Origin: Wyeomyia smithii
Lineage: Eukaryota > Arthropoda > Insecta > Diptera > Culicidae
Assembly (NCBI RefSeq): GCF_029784165.1
Contig: NC_073696.1
Span: forward strand, 169,808,912-169,872,911
Direction: 5' to 3'
DNA length: 64,000 bases
The notes below the pieces were generated by a model, which saw nothing but the letters and a program-made list of their open reading frames with translations, searched no databases and was not told where the DNA came from. Both the position numbers and the translations under genes were made by a program. This document shows positions 20,347-32,413 of the stretch, piece after piece (the first letter of the stretch is position 1; the number at the start of each line of letters is the position of its first letter).

Positions 20347-21995
20347 TCCATTGCCTCAAATTCCTTTAGACGGCCCAAGACCTCATCTTTCGACTTAAGC
20401 AGATAAGCCACCGAAACATGTGTGAAATCGTCCGTAAATGTAACAAAATACGCATTTCCATCCCACGACACTGGCGTAACAGGACCGCAAACATCACTGT
20501 GAACGATTTGTAATGGCCTAGTGGTACGCTTTCCGGTTCTGGTTTGAAACGGCTCTCGTGTTTGCTTCGCACTAATACACGGCTCACAAAGAAATTTCAC
20601 CGACTCGTCAGTATCATTTCCCATTAACATACCATGAACCATTTTGTTTTTGACAAGCTTCAACAGGTTGTCATTTCCAAGATGGCCAAACCTGTGATGC
20701 CAAAGCTCCATTTTCCTGCTCACCTTGCCCGTTATTAGCTCCTTTTCATTTACGCTCCCATGCACACAAACAAGATCCATACAATACAATCGGCCTAATT
20801 GTCTGCCGCTTGCCACCATTTCGCCATCATTCTCAACGATCACGCGCCCATAAAAAAACACCTTTTTACCGGTATTTTCCAATCGTCAAAGCGATAGTAG
20901 ATTTAGTGACAGTTCCGGTATATACAGAACATCGTTCATGCTAACTTGGATTGTCTCATTATTCACTAAAGCATTGGCAATAATTTTACCTTTATAGTGC
21001 GCAAGTAAATTAACACCGCTTTTTGCTGTCTGGATGACCATCGGTTGGTCCAATTTCTCCAAGCTCTCGAACAATAGCTTGTTATTGGCCATGTGCTCAG
21101 AGGCACCGCTGTCTAAAAACCACCTACTATCAGTTACATTACTAGCCGCTGCGATTTCTTGCCGATCATCCGCAGCTACAAACGAAACAGTTTTTGCCCC
21201 GACGTTGGCCTTTTGTGCAACGTGTTTCATTTGCCTTTGACTATCAGCTCTGTTATTGGCCGAAATCGATTTTGAACACTGCGCTCTTTTATGGCCAAGT
21301 TCACCACAACCAAAGCATTTCAACTTTCTTTTAGATTTTACAGCGAATGCAGCCTCTTCCGTGTCTGCTGCACTTCTCTGTCCTTTGCGTTTGGCTTCAA
21401 CATCCAGGTATTTCTGCCGTACTGAATCCATCGTAAGATTTTCCGAGACAGCTTCCATAGCAGTGGTAACTGCATCGTAGGATTCTGGCATGGTTAACAT
21501 AAGATGACAAATCACGTCTTCTTCATCCATTTTAGCGCCAGCACCTTTGATTTCACGCACTAATTGATCGAAACGCAGAAAATGGTCTTGCATATTTTCG
21601 TTTTCCTTGAATCGCATCGAAAGCAGGCGTCGCTTTAGCAGAAAACGATTGGTTATGCTTTTACGCTCAAAAACGTGATGCAATCCATTCCATATTTGCT
21701 TTGGGCTCTCTTTGTCTTTCACATATTCAAGATGGCTATCAGCCACCGCTTAAATTAAAACCGAACGACATTTGTTGTCCTGCCTTATGCGCACTGTCCT
21801 TTTTACTTCCTTCGCTGCTACCTCGGCAGCCTCAGCACCGACTGGAATTTCCTAAAAATCTTCTTCTTCCGCCGCTTTTTCCACGCAATGCAGTACCTCG
21901 AGCTGCTGGAGGTATGCTCGCATCCGGAAGCTCCAATTGTTGAAGCCCTTTCCGTCAAACGGCCTGATCCTGAGGATCTTGGCTTCCTCTTCCAT
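20347..21995 (-). pseudogene. copia copy 1: gag-protease-partial integrase
   Basis: Gag starts at ATG 21995 (MEEEAKILRIRPFDGKG in that frame). It is broken by a TAG (about 21855) and a TAA (about 21748), then is open from 21746. A CCHC knuckle (CFGCGELGHKRAQC, residues 144-157) and the protease DSG (residues 212-214) follow. A TGA at 20886-20888 interrupts before the GAG-pre-integrase HHRFGHLG. The copy ends in integrase at EFEAM, where it joins the second gag start. The same TAG and TAA are in copy 2, so the duplication happened after those mutations or both copies derive from one template. Confidence 0.92.
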
Positions 21996-22066
21996 CGCGC
22001 ACTACTGACCGATATCTTATGCGAATCTCGAAAAAGTTTTTACCGCGTTAACTGAGCTACATAACC

Positions 22067-22203
22067 TTTTGGGTTTCGGACAACTAACTCGACACGTGCG
22101 TACCGTATGAAATCAAGAACAAGAGAGAAAATATATTTGACGTTTGTATTACACGTTTACACTAGAATTGCCAATTGGGCAGAACCGAAATACACTCTTA
22201 ACA
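22067..22203 (-). repeat. 5' LTR of copia element
   Basis: This is the 137-bp partner of 17212-17348. The primer-binding site begins immediately inside at 22066 on the minus strand (GGTTATG). Confidence 0.92.
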
Positions 22204-22208
22204 GATTC

Positions 22209-22936
22209 TGGTACCAGCGTTTCTGGTACCCACGTTTTGGTTGGTTTGCCCTAAAACAAGTGAAATAGAGTAAACGTCCCATTTTTTCGGTAGACTTATT
22301 TTCGAGTAAATGTCGTTTTAGATGGAAAAAACAAGAGCTCAACATTTGTTTTCAGTACAATGTGCACTTTCAATGAATAAGATAAGTATTGTAAGTATTT
22401 GAAATGAAATATTACCGCCGTGATAAATATATGATTGGTTGGCAACATGTTGACGTTTATGGGCCCCTGGTTACAAACACCATAAGAGCATGCTTGTCAT
22501 TCTCCTCAGTGTGTGGGAAGAGAGGAGAAAAAAACACCGCGCACTTGCCTTTCAGTATGTGCTGCGTGTAGCAATGCTTTCACAGTTTCACCACTCTGCT
22601 TCTTTTTGCACTCCAAAGTGTCTCAACCACTTACAGAGGGACAAACAAACTTCCAGCTCACCTCACATCTAAGAGGAACAAGAGGGGTGAACCACTCTAA
22701 AGAGAATTCGCAGAAGTACACCACAGTGTACACTGGCGAGTAGTCCGGAAACATAAGTAAACTCGACCGGCACGAGCAACGCAGTCAATTTTTTTTTCTC
22801 CCGACCTCTTTTCCTCTTCTGCCATGCTCAAGAAACAAACTGTAAAAGCACCGCTGATAGTTCTGCTGTGTAATTATTGTGCGTAATGTCCATACGTGTG
22901 AGAAAGTACACTATAGTTCATTGTCTCGCAAGAGAG
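22209..22936. other. non-coding stretch, nothing recognised
   Basis: The sequence holds short direct repeats (TTCTGGTACC at 22206 and 22220) and small ORFs without recognisable domains. No gene or repeat family could be supported. Confidence 0.4.
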
Positions 22937-22946
22937 AGATTTCAGA

Positions 22947-23326
22947 ATTCACCGCGGTGCTTTCTGGAAGCTCGTTCTCTTCTAGAATGTGCGTTGATTT
23001 ACTCTTCAGTGTGAAAGCAGTTGTTTCCGCAGTGCAAAATATTCTTCTGCACTCTAGAGATTTTCTGAGGTGGAAAGACAGATCTGCACAAGAGATAATA
23101 CAAATCGAAACAATGCTCATGAACCTAGGCAACAAAATAAGCACTACTATTGGAAACATTGAACATGTTACTTTAAAGCACTCTGCTTCCCAGGATGCGA
23201 TAGGATAATTTACGATGAGCTATATCCACGCATCTTCGGAGCTGAAGCGCTGCATGGACTTTGTTGGACAGGATAGAAGGTATCGAAATGCGGGCTCCGC
23301 ACACTGTTTCCAAAAAAAAAAAAAAA
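22947..23326 (+). mobile_element. poly(A)-tailed retroinsertion of unknown source
   Basis: The segment ends in a run of about 17 A (with the TSD overlapping it) and is flanked by the 10-bp direct repeat AGATTTCAGA (22937-22946 and 23327-23336). This is the signature of LINE-mediated retrotransposition: a processed pseudogene or a short LINE/SINE 3' end. An open stretch inside (to a TAA at 23206-23208) includes NILLHSRDFLRWKDRSA, which I do not recognise. Confidence 0.6.
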
Positions 23327-23336
23327 AGATTTCAGA

Positions 23337-24185
23337 GCCGTGGTGCCTTCAACAAAGTTGATCCATGAATTATTCTCCTTTAGAGTTTGAAACTAATTTC
23401 ACTTGTTTTATTTAAAAAAATAAAAATTCAATTTGCTGGCCAAATTTGTAGCATTTAATAATAAACAACTTTGTCAAAGACACCATAACGCTATCTGCCT
23501 ATTTAAATGGATTTTTACTCCTGAAAACCCTCCTTTTAAATATAACATTCAGTAGTGATTTTATACAGTTTTTCAGTGTTCTACAATGTTGTTTGCTATA
23601 ACGAAACAAACATTATTACCAAGCAAAGTTTATTTGTATCTCTCATATTGCTTTGGTTATTGATGATTTTTGTTAAAACAATGCACTAATTTACTAACAG
23701 CTATCTTCAAAACCTGCATATTTCTGCAGACTAAACCATTTATATATTGAAGTTTAAGTAAAACATCATTCAATCCAGATATAGGCATTTGTCTCCTGTG
23801 TGATGTATGTAAGTAAATTATTGCATCTGTTCTAAGTTCTTGAAATAGTATTTTTTGCGTATTATAATTATTTAAAGTTTTGTAGAATAACTCAAGGTAT
23901 ACATACTTAACTGCGTAATGCTTTCTCGGTAAAGTAAAATACAGAACTACTTGAAAATATTTTAGTTTACCGTTGTTCGGTAAAAAATTGCTGAGAAATC
24001 GGAAACTCAACATGTTTACCGCAATATCGTAAAATTGTTTACCGAAAAAAATCCGTAAAACCGAAAACTTCCGAGTTCAGTAAACTAAAATACCGAATCT
24101 CGGAAACCAGACATTATTTAACCGAGATTTCGTCGAACAAAAACACTCTTACCGAGATTTCTGACAACTGAGCTGTCAGAATTAT
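23337..24185. repeat. AT-rich repeat DNA with TACCGAGAT motifs
   Basis: There is no gene. Between about 23925 and 24170 the motifs TTTACCG and ACCGAGATTT recur. Similar ACCGAGAT-rich DNA lies just beyond the other end of copia-A (54005-54155). This suggests copia-A inserted in or next to a copy of this repeat family. An AACTTTGTCAAAGACAC block is at 23467. Confidence 0.4.
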
Positions 24186-24381
24186 TGAAGTTTGATGACG
24201 ACATTAGTTATTACCACCTTTGCGCTACCTGTTTCATTACACTTTTACCTACACATGAAATTATCTACTGTAACCTTGTTTTCACAATAAAAGCGTGTTT
24301 CCGTTCGTTCGCACTTTAATATGTATTTCTCGCTATTTAATCTAAATGATTTCCAAAACCACCGCTTCTTATAAATCAACA
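24186..24381 (+). repeat. 5' LTR of copia-A (internally deleted)
   Basis: It starts TGAAGTTTGATGACG and ends ATCAACA next to the primer-binding site. Relative to the 3' LTR it lacks about 263 bp (equivalent to 53252-53515), and possibly 33 bp at the end between AACAGG repeats. Either it suffered deletions or the 3' LTR gained DNA. Confidence 0.85.
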
Positions 24382-24518
24382 GGTTTTGGGCCCGGACACA
24401 AGTAGCGAAGGAAGTTGATTTAGTAAGCGGTAGAAATACTAAACGAAAAAAAAGTTAGCATTTTGGTCGAACGTTCTCGGTCGTCGCGGCAATACGTTTT
24501 CTATTTTCGGGTAACAAA

Positions 24519-25162
24519 ATGGCGGAGAAAGCTTGAATAGAAAAATTGGTGGATCATAACTGGCCCCTGTGTAAATATAAAATCGGATTAATTATCGGTG
24601 AAAAAGGTTTAGCAGACGTTTTGGAAGGAGAGATACCAAAAAATCCCACGAAGGAATGGTTACTGCAAGATGGAATTGCACAATTTGTAATTGGACTGGC
24701 GTTGGAAGATACCCAGCTGTGTCAAGTCATGGGAAAGGCCACGACCAATGAAATGTGGAATTCTTTGCTGCAGTACCACGAACGAAAATCTATGTGCAGA
24801 AAGGTTTATCTCATGGCTGAGCATCTCTTTCAAATCACTATGTTGGTGAATCGTTTGGCTGGAATAGGAACTACAATGGATGATCACTGGTTAGTTGCCA
24901 TTATACTGTCTAGCCTCCCGGAGTCATACGATATGCTCATAATGTCACTTGAGTCGCGTCCGGAGGAGGAGTTATCACTTAATTTTGTGAAGGGTCGACT
25001 GCACGACGAATAGCGACGGCGGAACGAGGAACAACTGCTTCCAGCTCCGGAAAAGGCGCTGCAGATTAACAGTAAATTTAAGCCTAAGGTGTGCTTTCAT
25101 TGCGGAAATGAGGGGCACTTCAAGCGCGACTGTCGAAAATTGAAGAACGATCAGAAAAAATA
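24519..25162 (+). pseudogene. copia-A gag
   Basis: ATG at 24519 is followed after five codons by TGA (24534). The frame then reads through a copia Gag (UBN2-like region with LPESYDMLIMSLES) to a TAG (25011-25013) and continues in frame to the CCHC knuckle CFHCGNEGHFKRDC (about 25089-25130). About 30 residues appear missing around the AEHLFQ/TMLVNRL junction (24840). It is non-functional. Confidence 0.85.
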
Positions 25163-25272
25163 GGTTTTTTTCAGAAAGAAGGTGCCCAATCGTACAAAGT
25201 AAACAAAGTGGAATCGAACAATGATCAGGAAGCTTGTTTTAGTATGGGTCACAAATCGATATGTTAAGTCTG

Positions 25273-26563
25273 GTATATAGATTCTGGATGCACATCACAT
25301 ATGACGGAAAATGTAAACATGTTAACGTTAGTCGACACATCACATCAAGAAAATGTTTGTCTCGCGGGTGGGGAGAAAGTGTTTTCAGGCGGTGTGGGCA
25401 TTAGCAAGTTGGGTGCTGTCAACGATACGGGTGACCGTGTACATTTGACAATCAAGAATGTCCTACATGTTCCGGTATTGAAAAACAATCTTTTGTCTGT
25501 CAGCAAAATCGCCGATGAAGGATACGAAGTAATATTTGATAAAACTGGATGTAGAATCGTTAAGGATGGAAATGTTACTGTCACAGGAATAAGAACGGGA
25601 AATCTTTATCAGCTGAAAGTTCACGGTGAGCGATCATTGCAAGTGGATGTTGGTCATCGAAAGGAATGGCAACATATTTGGCATCTTCGTTTGGGACATA
25701 GAAATCACCAGGACATCGTTAAAATTGTTCGAGAGGGTCTTGGGAGAGGTTTGGATCTTACGGATTGCGGAATTCGTTCAGTGTGTGCTACGTGCTGTGA
25801 AGGTAAGCTCTCACGAATACCTTTTCCTGAAGCATCGCAATCAAATTGGAAAGCAATTTTAGATTTGTGCATTCTGATTTGTGCGGCCAGATTGAAGTCA
25901 TGACGCCAAGTGGCAACCGTTATGTTATGACTATGATAGATGATTTTAGTCGCTACACGACGATCTATTTGCTGAAGACAAAATCACAGGCTGAAGATAA
26001 AATAAGGGATTTTATCAACATGGCTCGAACACAGTTTGGAAAAGTTCCGAAAGTCATTAGAACTGATGGTGGAGGAGAATACTCGAGTCATTCTCTCAAA
26101 TCTTTACTTAATGCAGAAGGAATAATCTTGCAGCAAACTGCACCGTGCAGTCCTCAGCAAAATGGTCAGGCGGAGAGAAAAAACAGATCGTTGATTGAAA
26201 TGACTCGTTGTTTGCTCATGAGTGCAGTTATGGAGAAGAAATACTGGGGCGAAGCAGTATGTACAGCCAACTATTTTCTTAATCGTCTGCCTGCGTCGGC
26301 CACTGGAAAAACACCTTACGAGCTGTGGTTTGGTGAGAAACCAGTTTACAGTTACCTACGCATCTTCGGATCGATTGCATATGTGCACGTGCCAAAAGAA
26401 CGACGCAAAAAGCTGGATCAGAAAAGCGTTCGTATGATTTTTGTCGGTTATGCTGAAGGTTGAAAAGCATATCGATTTCTCGACCCTGCGACAGACAGTA
26501 TAACAATTAGCAGAGATGCTAGGTTTCTAGAGGAGGTTGCTGGTATAGAAACAACAAAGGATT
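25273..26563 (+). pseudogene. copia-A protease and integrase
   Basis: Protease DSG is in WYIDSGCTSHMTEN (about 25276). The GAG-pre-integrase finger (HLRLGHRNH...CATCCEGK) ends near 25810. A frameshift near 25860 separates it from the integrase core: HSDLCG, RTDGGGEYSS and NGQAERKNRS carry the D, D and E. A TGA at 26461 and a further stop precede the copia-B insertion. Confidence 0.88.
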
Positions 26564-26584
26564 AGCACCATCATTGAGCGAAAT

Positions 26585-26849
26585 TCTTGTTGGTAATACT
26601 CGAACAGAAAGAAAAGACCGGTTTACAAATGACAGATTTATTTAATCTGTATCTTGGAGCAGTTGAAAATGAACCAACTATTCCTGGCTGAAAATTCTTG
26701 CTTTTATACCCTCCCAGGATGTTTATATGTTACCAAAGTAACGACGCTTATGTACTACAGTAGAAGCCGTCAGCCTGGTTGTTATTTATGAGATATCCTT
26801 GACAACTCAGATCCTGTCTTTGGTAAAACAACGGGTTGCTGTTTTCACA
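26585..26849 (-). repeat. 3' LTR of copia-B
   Basis: On the minus strand it starts TGTGAAAACAGC and ends ACCAACAAGA. It differs from the 5' LTR at a handful of positions (for example near 26676, 26693 and 26764). Confidence 0.94.
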
Positions 26850-27975
26850 CCCCCTCCCAATCCGACATGCCTAGGTTCGACGTAAGTAACTTGAAACGGG
26901 TGCCTTCCAGCGGTTTCGTGAATAGATCCACCAGTTGGTCATGGGTTCCGATTGGCTCGATATTCAGGGTTCCACTTGCCACTAGATCCCGGATAAAGTG
27001 ATGTTTCACGTCAATGTGCTTCGTCCTCTTACTCTCCAGGTTCTTGGCCATGCAAACGCATCCATGATTGTCCTCATATATTGTCACAGGTTTTGCAGTC
27101 ATATGAAGATCTTCCAGGACCCCGCTGATCCACACAGCCTCGGTTGCTGCAGCGCTGAGAGCGACGTATTCGGCTTCGCTCGACGAAAGCGACACGGTGG
27201 ACTGCTTTTTGCTACTCCAGGATACGGTGCACCCATACACCGTAAAGATAAAGCCGCTCACCGACTTCCGGTCCTGAAGGTCGGTCGCCCAATCGGCATC
27301 AGCATAACCGACGAGAGCTTTTCCTTCGGTGTTCCTTCGATAAACGAGATTTAAGGATTTGGTCCCGTTCAGGTATCGTACCACTCGCTTCAACGCATTC
27401 CAGTGTACGGTTGAAGGCTGCTGCTGGAATCGACCAAGATATCAACAGATATCCGGCCTGGCACAGAGCATGATATACATCAGGCTGCCCAGTAGCTCTC
27501 GGAACGGTTCACCAGCATTGGGTCCTCCAGTAGGCAGTTGGATACCTTTTTCCATCGGAGTTCTAGTCGGATTGCATTTACTAATGCCAAAACTATCAAA
27601 AACCTTCATGATGCTGGCTGCTTGCGATAGTCTCAAAAACCCCTTAGTATGGTTGTAGTCGATGCGCATTTCAAGAAAATGCCGCAGTTCGCCACAATCC
27701 GTCATGGCAAATACGGATGACAGCTTCTTTTTTAGTTGGATGATGGAAGCCAATTTTCGTCCCGCAATCAGAAGATCATCAATGTACAGGATAATAAACA
27801 GCTCGTCCTTGTCACGGTATCTGACATACAAGCAGTAGTCTCGCTTCGACCGGACAAATCCCATCTTTTCAATTTTAGCGGTGAACTTCTGATTCCAGCA
27901 TCGCGGTGATTGCTTCAGTCCGTAAAGCGACTTTTGCAATAGGCACGCCATTCCCGATGCAGATTTCACTCCGTC
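26850..27975 (-). pseudogene. copia-B RT C-terminal half and RNase H
   Basis: This resumes downstream of the LINE with KSLYGLKQSPRCWNQ and the catalytic YIDD (FIILYIDDLLIAG). A TGA at 27442-27444 falls after CARPDIC; the frame then continues with RNase H (DADWATD, SSSEAEYVAL, EDNHGC). It ends at the 3' LTR. Confidence 0.92.
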
Positions 27976-28400
27976 TGGAACACATGTATTTTTTTTTATA
28001 GGGGGGGGAGTTTGTAATGATTTATTTATGTACTAAAATATCTATTCAGAATTAGTATTGTGTGTTCTGCCACAAATGGTGTCATTTCAACACTATTATA
28101 TATATTTGTACGCTTTTTAGTATTATTGAATGTTATTAGCTTTCGCAGTTAAGATAATGTAATTGTAGGAAAATTATTAAACCTACTTGTCAAGAAAAAA
28201 AAGGAATAAAAGGAATAAAACGAAACTTAAAATAAACTTAAAACTATCTTACTGACTATAAAGTGAGCTTATCGTTGCAATTGAGGATTGCAACGATTTT
28301 TGTCGGAATTTGTTGATAATTTGGCTTGACATATTTTCTAATGTTTCTACATTAGTGAGCTCGTTCGTGCTAAACCAGGGAGGACGCTTCAAAATCATTT

Positions 28401-30876
28401 TCAAAGTTTATTCTGAATCCTTTGAAGTGTCTTCTTCCTGGTTGCACAACAACTTGTCCAGATGGGAACTGCATATAACATTGTTGGTCTAAATATTTGT
28501 TTGTAAATTAACAGTTTATTCTTGAGACAAAGTCTAGAATTCCTGTTGATAAGAGGATATAAACATTTGATATACTTATTGCACTTTGACTGGATATTTT
28601 CAATGTGCTCCTTGAAAGTAAGATTCTTATCATAAATTAGCCCTAAGTATTTAACTTGATCAGACCAATTTAAGACCACACCGTTCATATTAATAGCGTG
28701 GTTATGGGTGGGTTTGAGAAATGAAACTCTTGGCTTATGAGGAAAAATAATTAACTGTGTTTTTGAAGCATTAGGGGAAATCTTCCATTTTTGTAAGTAT
28801 GACTTTTTTGAAGCCGACTGCATATAACACGAAGGCTTTTTCCTTTTGCGGAAATGCTTGTATCGTCACAAAACAGAGATTTCTCACAACCTGGTGGTAA
28901 ATCAGGAAGATCAAAAGTAAAATGTTATATAAGATTGGGCCCGAGATTCTCCCCTGAGGCACACCAGCTCTAACAGGCAATCTATTAGATTTACCATTTA
29001 GATAGATAACCTAAAGAGTGCGGTCAGTTAAATAACTTTGTATCATTTTTGTGAGGTAAAGCGGAAAACTGAAATTTGACATTTTAGCTATTAAACCTTT
29101 ATGCCAAACACTGTCGAATGCCTTTTCTATATCTAGAAGAGCAGCTCCAGTCGAATAGCCTTCAGATTTATTAGTTCGAATCATATTTGTTACTCTAAGT
29201 AACTGATGAGTAGTAGAATGCCCATGGCGAAAACCAAACTGCTCATTTGCAAAAAATGAGTTCTCATTAATATGTGTTATCATTCTATTAAGAATTATTC
29301 TTTCAAAAAGTTTGCTAATAGAGGAAAGTAAACTAATTGGTCGATAACTTGATGCCTCAGCTGGATTCTTTTTTTTTTTTTTAAAATTGGAGTGACTTTG
29401 GCATTTTTCCATTTCGTAGGAAAATGTGCTAGTGCAAAGCATCTGTTAAAAATTTTTACTAAGAAATTTAAAGAGTTTTCGGGAAGTCTTTTGATGAGGA
29501 TATAGAAAATCCCATCATCTCCTGGTGCTTTCATGTTTTTGAATTTTTTGAGAATGGTTCGCACCTCATTCAAGTTTGTCTCCAATACCTCTTCGAAAAG
29601 AAATTCTTGGGTGGTGATCTGAACATACTTTTGGTTTATTTCATTTTCAATAGGACTTACTACGTTCAAATTGGAGTTATGAACACTCTCTAACTGCTGA
29701 GCAAGTTTTTGAGATTTTTGTTCATTCGTTAGAAAAATGCAATCACCATCTTTAAGGACTGGAATTGGCTTCGAGGGTTTCTTAAGAACCTTCGAAAGCT
29801 TCCAGAAAGGTTTTGAATGAGGTTTTAGTTGTTCAACTTCTCTCATGAAACTCTCATTTCGCAAGAGAGTGAATCTATGTTTAATTTCCTTTTGTAATTC
29901 TTGAAAAATAATTTTCAAAGCAGGATCACGAGATCTTTGGTATTGACGTCTCCGTATGTTCTTCAAACGTATAAGAAGTTGAAGTTCACTGTCAATAATT
30001 GGTGCATTAAATTTCACTCTTGCCTTAGGAACTGATAAATTCCGGGCATTGAGTATTAAGCTGCTAAAATTTTCTTAGTCTCTGTCAATGTCAGCACTAC
30101 TTTGTAAAATAATATCATCATTCAAATTTTCCTCGATCGTAGAACGATATCTATCTCAATTAGTCTTGTGATAATTTAACACAGATCTAGTGGGATTTAA
30201 AATAGTTTCATGGGAAATAGAAAATGTTATGGGAAGATGATCAGAATCGATGAGTTAATAAATCACTGCATGAATGGCTTTGATTTGTTAGTACCAAATC
30301 AATTGTAGATGGATTCCTAATAGAAGAATAACATGTAGGATCATTTGGAAATAAAACTGAATAAAATCCAGCCGAGCAATCATTAAACAATATTTTTCCA
30401 TTGGAATTGCTTTGAGCATTATTCCAAGATCGATGTTTCGCATTAAAATCACCGATGATTAAAAATTTAGATTTATTTCTTGTGAATTTTTGCAAATCTC
30501 CCTTGAAACAATTTTTTCGCTTAACAGTGCATTGAAAAGGCAAATACACTGCGGCTATAAATAAAATGCCAATACTTGTTTCTATTTCAATTCCCAAACT
30601 CTCGATAACTTTGGTTTCAAGATGGGGTAAAACACGATGTTTTATTCGACGGTGGATAACTATTGCAACTCCACCACCGGCAATATCAATTCTATCAAAC
30701 CTATGAACTATAAAATTTGGGTTCTCTTTTAGTTTAATATTTGGCTTTAAAAGCGTTTCAGTCACAACTGCAATATGCACATCGTGGACTGTTGAAAAAT
30801 TGAAAAATTCGTCCTCTTTCGCTTTTAAAGAGCGAGCATTCCAATTTAGAAAATTTACAGCATTATTTAAAATCAT
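28401..30876 (-). pseudogene. Jockey-type ORF2: APE endonuclease and RT, broken
   Basis: The endonuclease starts MILNNAVNFLNWNARSL and has GGGVAIVIH and IIGDFNAKH (30876-30241). RT spans KNMKAPGDDGI, SSYRPISLLS, FGFRHGHSTTHQ, LLDIEKAFDSVWH and GVPQGRISGPILYN. Frameshifts occur at an A-run near 29370, near 28916 and near 28830, plus a stop at 29011. The catalytic DD box is split by the frameshift near 28900. The C-terminus ends by 28401. Confidence 0.9.
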
Positions 30877-32146
30877 TGCTGAATTTCAATTTCATAACAA
30901 TATTAGTTGTAAATTTTATACCTTCTTGAACAGCCTCGTACATCGAGTTACAGTTCAACAAAACGGACATTAGCTGCAGCATGAATTGTTGTAGGTATTC
31001 AATCTTTTCGGGAGTTGGATTACCTAAATCAATACTGGCTGACTTTTCAGCACCAAACACGAATGGTTTGTTACTGTTTGAATTTGAAATATTACCTGAA
31101 AGGACACTCACATATGAACAGCCTGGTGTTGATTATTTTTCTGAAATTTGTTATCTGAATTTAAATTATTACCTACAGACACACCTGCTAATAAAAGTGC
31201 TGGTGATGCCTGAACAGTACTGAAAGTCTTTTGATTACCCACATTGACAACAGGTTGTTTAGAATTCCTACGTTGTCTATAAGCAATAATTTTTGACCTT
31301 ACAGGACAATTAAAGAAATTAGATTTGTGATTTCCCCCACAATTTACACATTTGAAACTATTAGTGATCTCTTTCACGGGGCAGATATCTTTCGTGTGAC
31401 TAGTGTCACCACAAATCATACATTTTGCAGCCATATGACAGTTTCGAGTTCCATGACCATAGGCTTGACAATTCCGACATTGCGTAAGATTATGGATTCC
31501 TCCATGTCTCTTGAAATTTTCCCACTTTATTCGCACGTTGAATAAAACACGTGCTTTTTCTAAACATTTTTAATTATGTACTTTAGTACGATCAAAATGT
31601 ACTAAGTAATTTTCCTGGTGTATTCCAGTTTGAAAAATTTTGGCATTTGCCTTTCGTTTCATCAAAATTACTTGGTTGGAGGCAAAACCAAGTGATTCTG
31701 ACAAACAATCTTGGATTTCATCAATACTTTGATCATTTGAGAGACCTTTCAACACAGCCTTAAACGGTCTCTCGTTTTTGGCATCAAAAGAGTAAAATTT
31801 ATACATCTTTTCAGTCAAATACTGTAAAAGATGTTTATTACCATCAAAAGATTCGGCCAAAATACGAATTTCGCCTTGGCGACCAATTTAAAAATTAACT
31901 TTCACATTCGATAGAAATGATGAAAGTTCTGATCGAAATGCTTTAAAGTTTGCTACAAATACCAGGTGGAACTTTAACCTTTTTCATAACGGCTTTATGC
32001 TCAGTATGAGAAGTTTTGAATTCTAGATCCCCAACAGAAGAAAGAATATCATACCTGTTAGTCGAAATTTCAGTGTCACTTGGGGGAGATGCCTCACGTT
32101 TCCTTGATGCCGCATCAAAGCGGGCTTTTTTATTTTTTCCAGGCAT
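30863..32146 (-). pseudogene. Jockey-type ORF1 (Gag-like, three CCHC knuckles)
   Basis: It starts MPGKNKKARFDAASRKRE at 32146, is broken by a stop near 31943 and another at 31570-31572, and reads on to three zinc knuckles: CRNCQAYGHGTRNC, CMICGDTSHTKDIC and CVNCGGNHKSNFFNC (about 31475-31310). A frameshift near 31110 leads to the C-terminus, which ends TAA at 30863. ORF1 overlaps the ORF2 start by 14 bp, suggesting coupled translation. Confidence 0.87.
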
Positions 32147-32413
32147 AACTGGACAACTTCACTACACTTTCACTTCACTATAGAATTTGAGTAGAAATAT
32201 CTCAAACCAAATTAATTCACTAAACACTCGTTAACTTTAAAAACAAATTTATTACTTTGCCTTTCAACAGGTAGTCTTTTAAAAAGATTGCCTGTTGAAA
32301 GCGAAAAACAATATTTTAATATCTCTCGGTAGTCTAAGACTTAGCCTCGAGCTGTTGGTAAAATGCGACCGTACTGTAGGACAGTTCAAGTCGATCTGCG
32401 TGGAACACATGTA

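Larger units (their letters stand above)
17212..22203 (-). mobile_element. rearranged Ty1/copia element with LTRs and 5-bp TSD
   Basis: The element is bounded by 137-bp LTRs and a TSD GATTC (17207-17211 and 22204-22208). On the minus strand a primer-binding site GGTTATGTAGC follows the 5' LTR directly, resembling the initiator-Met tRNA half used by copia elements; a polypurine tract GAAAGGGGA precedes the 3' LTR. The interior is two overlapping defective copies joined head to tail: gag to partial integrase (21995-20347), then gag start again fused to integrase-RT-RNase H (20313-17356). Confidence 0.95.
27989..32400 (-). mobile_element. near full-length Jockey-type LINE nested in copia-B
   Basis: It is flanked by the perfect 13-bp TSD TGGAACACATGTA (27976-27988 and 32401-32413). 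The minus-strand 3' end carries a short poly(A) (plus-strand T run at 27989). Its 4.4-kb length, two ORFs with Gag-like zinc knuckles and an APE-type endonuclease plus RT are typical of the Jockey clade (Juan-like in mosquitoes, family not verified). The 5' region has an inverted repeat (32266-32300). Frameshifts make it inactive. Confidence 0.93.

Noticed and set aside
22879..23208. 109-aa ORF as a host gene
   Set aside because: No recognisable domain and it crosses the boundary of a TSD-flanked insertion at 22947.
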